Source of the DNA: Plastoroseomonas sp036499545
GTDB lineage: Bacteria; Pseudomonadota; Alphaproteobacteria; Acetobacterales; Acetobacteraceae
NCBI GenBank assembly: GCA_036499545.1
Contig: DASYDR010000382.1
Coordinates: 1 to 21,581 of the forward strand
Direction: 5' to 3'
Length of the DNA: 21,581 nt
In this document: positions 20,319 through 21,581 of the stretch, piece after piece
Layout: each line of letters begins with the position of its first letter
Numbering within the stretch: the first letter of the stretch is position 1
Notes under the pieces: generated by a model
Told to the model about the DNA's origin: nothing
Databases searched by the model: none
Seen by the model: only the letters and a program-made list of their open reading frames with translations
Translations under genes and position numbers: made by a program

Positions 20319-21455
20319 ATGAAGCAAGGCAGGCTGCTCGATGCGCCCACCGCCGCCGGCCGGCTCGGCATCGCCCGGGCGACGCTCTACGCCTATGTCA
20401 GCCGCGGGCTGGTGGCGGCGGTGCCGGATCCGGCGGATCCGCGCCGGCGGCTCTACCGCGCCGCCGATATCGCCCGGCTGGCGGCGGCGCAGGCGCGCGG
20501 GCGGAAGCCTGGCGCCATCGCCGCGGCGGCGCTCGACTGGGGCGTGCCGGCGCTGCCGTCCCGCATCACCCTGATCGCGCATGGCCGGCCCTGGTATCGC
20601 GGCGGCGACGCCTTGCGCCTGGCGGAGAGCGCGAGCCTGGAGGACGCCGCCTGCCTGCTGTGGGACCGCGCCGCTGCCTTCGACGGGGCGGCCGTGCCGG
20701 TGAACACGGCGCCGCCGGATGGCCTGCCGGACGGCGCCTCCCTCTTCGAGCGGGGCCGGGTGCGCTTCGCCTGGGCGGAGGGCGCGGCGCCGGCGGATGC
20801 GGCCGGGCTGCTCCGCCTGCTCACCGCCTGCATGACCGGGCTGCCGGCCAGCGCGCGGCCGATCCACGACCAGCTCGCCGAGGCCTGGGCCCTGGGGCCG
20901 GAGGGCGCGGCGCTGCTGCGCATGTCCCTCGTGCTGCTGGCGGATCACGAGCTGAACGTTTCCGCCTTCGCGGTGCGGGTGGTGGCCTCGGGCGGCGCCA
21001 GCCTCGCCGCCTGCGTCTCGGCCGGGCTCGCCGCCCTGTCCGGCCCGCGGCATGGCGGCGCGAGCGTGGCGGCGGCGGCCCTGCTGCGGGATGCGGCGTC
21101 ACGCGGCGTGGCGGCCGCGGTCGCGGCGCGGCCGGGGCGGGCGCTGCCGGCCTTCGGCCATCCGCTCTATCCCGATGGCGACCCGCGCGCCGCCCTGCTG
21201 CTGGCGCGGTTGCCGCCGGACCCGCTGCGCGACGCGCTGGCGGCGGCGGCGGAAGCAGCGTCCGGCCAGGCGCCGAATATCGACTTCGCGCTGGCCGCCG
21301 CCTGCCGCGCCCTCGGGCTGCCGGAAGCGGCGGCCCTCGTCATCTTCGCGGTGGCGCGCGGCGCCGGCTGGATCGCGCATGCGCTGGAACAGCGGGCGGA
21401 GCCCCGGCTGATCCGGCCGCGGGCGGAGTATGTCGGGCCGCGCCCCGCATTCTGA
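20319..21455 (+). CDS. Helix-turn-helix / citrate synthase fusion protein (378 aa)
   Basis: Residues about 4-60 form an excisionase/MerR-like helix-turn-helix (LDAPTAAGRLGIARATLYAY then SRGLVAAVPDPADPRRRLYR). Residues about 75-365 are a citrate synthase-type domain. Catalytic positions appear conserved: H210 (LADHELNVSAF, like H264 of the E. coli enzyme), H245 (GPRHGGAS, like H305), FGHPLYPDGDPRA (279-291) and D322 (NIDFALAAACRALGLP, like D362). The domain is shorter than a full-length synthase. Such HTH-citrate synthase proteins are widespread and poorly characterised; this one may be a citrate- or acyl-CoA-sensing regulator or an enzyme. The ATG at 20319 has only a weak GGCGGC upstream. Confidence 0.9.
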   Translation: MKQGRLLDAPTAAGRLGIARATLYAYVSRGLVAAVPDPADPRRRLYRAADIARLAAAQARGRKPGAIAAAALDWGVPALPSRITLIAHGRPWYRGGDALRLAESASLEDAACLLWDRAAAFDGAAVPVNTAPPDGLPDGASLFERGRVRFAWAEGAAPADAAGLLRLLTACMTGLPASARPIHDQLAEAWALGPEGAALLRMSLVLLADHELNVSAFAVRVVASGGASLAACVSAGLAALSGPRHGGASVAAAALLRDAASRGVAAAVAARPGRALPAFGHPLYPDGDPRAALLLARLPPDPLRDALAAAAEAASGQAPNIDFALAAACRALGLPEAAALVIFAVARGAGWIAHALEQRAEPRLIRPRAEYVGPRPAF

Positions 21456-21470
21456 ACTGACCCGTTCAGT
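21452..21470. promoter_or_regulatory. TetR-operator-like inverted repeat at the right edge
   Basis: The sequence after the citrate synthase-like stop contains CTGAAC (21452-21457) and GTTCAG (21464-21469), a 6-bp inverted repeat that also reads ACTGA/TCAGT one register over. It resembles AcrR-type TetR operators, or could be a weak terminator hairpin. The remaining bases to 21581 show no gene I can support. Confidence 0.3.
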
Positions 21471-21581
21471 CCGATCGCATGATGGCGCCACGTTGCATGC
21501 GTTCAGCGCATGTCGGCCAGGAGGACGTCGCGATTGCTGCACCGCGAAGAAGCGCATATTCCTTGCTTCACCGACGGCGAG

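Noticed and set aside
1..21581. CRISPR array, rRNA, prophage or transposase genes
   Set aside because: No regularly spaced repeats, no rRNA-like sequence and no protein resembling integrases, transposases or phage structural proteins were seen.

Overview
The window is GC-rich, gene-dense bacterial DNA. Base composition, codon use and gene families (DUF2239 beside a small GIY-YIG protein, DUF899/DUF2182, HTH-citrate synthase, RraA, P1 peptidase) suggest an alphaproteobacterium, possibly Acetobacteraceae/Rhodospirillales (Roseomonas-like). That assignment is inference; no rRNA or other definitive taxonomic marker is present. I see no rRNA, no complete tRNA, no CRISPR array, no insertion sequence and no integrase.

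Layout. (1) 1-1868: an accessory-looking, slightly less GC-rich edge with a small minus-strand hypothetical gene, a two-gene plus-strand unit (an isolated slice of a xanthine dehydrogenase-type molybdenum subunit, then an unrecognised protein with an internal duplication), and a tRNA-Ser-like 3' remnant on the minus strand. (2) 1869-5422: a divergent cluster. A TPR/winged-helix regulator and a beta-propeller protein read leftward; a DUF899 thioredoxin-like protein and an overlapping DUF2182 membrane protein read rightward. (3) 5535-6387: a TacAT-type toxin-antitoxin module with a palindromic operator inside its promoter. (4) 6526-8091: a TetR repressor and an SDR oxidoreductase, each preceded by a palindrome built on TGAG/CTCA half-sites. 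(5) 8088-9290: a truncated DUF1330-like remnant, then DUF2239 and GIY-YIG genes fired from overlapping face-to-face promoters carrying two CCCGGG-centred palindromes. (6) 9282-10478: a SnoaL/SgcJ-like protein and a VapC/AbrB toxin-antitoxin pair. (7) 10576-13173: 3-methyladenine DNA glycosylase I and a membrane PAS-GGDEF diguanylate cyclase. (8) 13181-16500: an RraA-like aldolase coupled to a periplasmic peptide-type solute-binding protein, divergent from a TauE/SafE permease that appears to start on ATA. (9) 16558-20226: five minus-strand genes (RidA, a secreted hypothetical, DinB-like, a membrane hypothetical, a P1/DmpA peptidase). (10) 20319-21455: an HTH-citrate synthase fusion.

How it fits together. 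Most units are small, self-regulated accessory modules rather than one pathway. RraA, the solute-binding protein, TauE/SafE and RidA are compatible with organic-acid or amino-acid catabolism, but no complete pathway or ABC permease is here. Two things stand out. One is the regulatory architecture: operators inside promoter spacers, a probably leaderless DUF2239 transcript, and compact hairpins at convergent gene ends whose loops hold the minus-strand stop codon. The other is a set of gene remnants (molybdenum-subunit slice, tRNA 3' end, DUF1330 tail) marking old rearrangement points.
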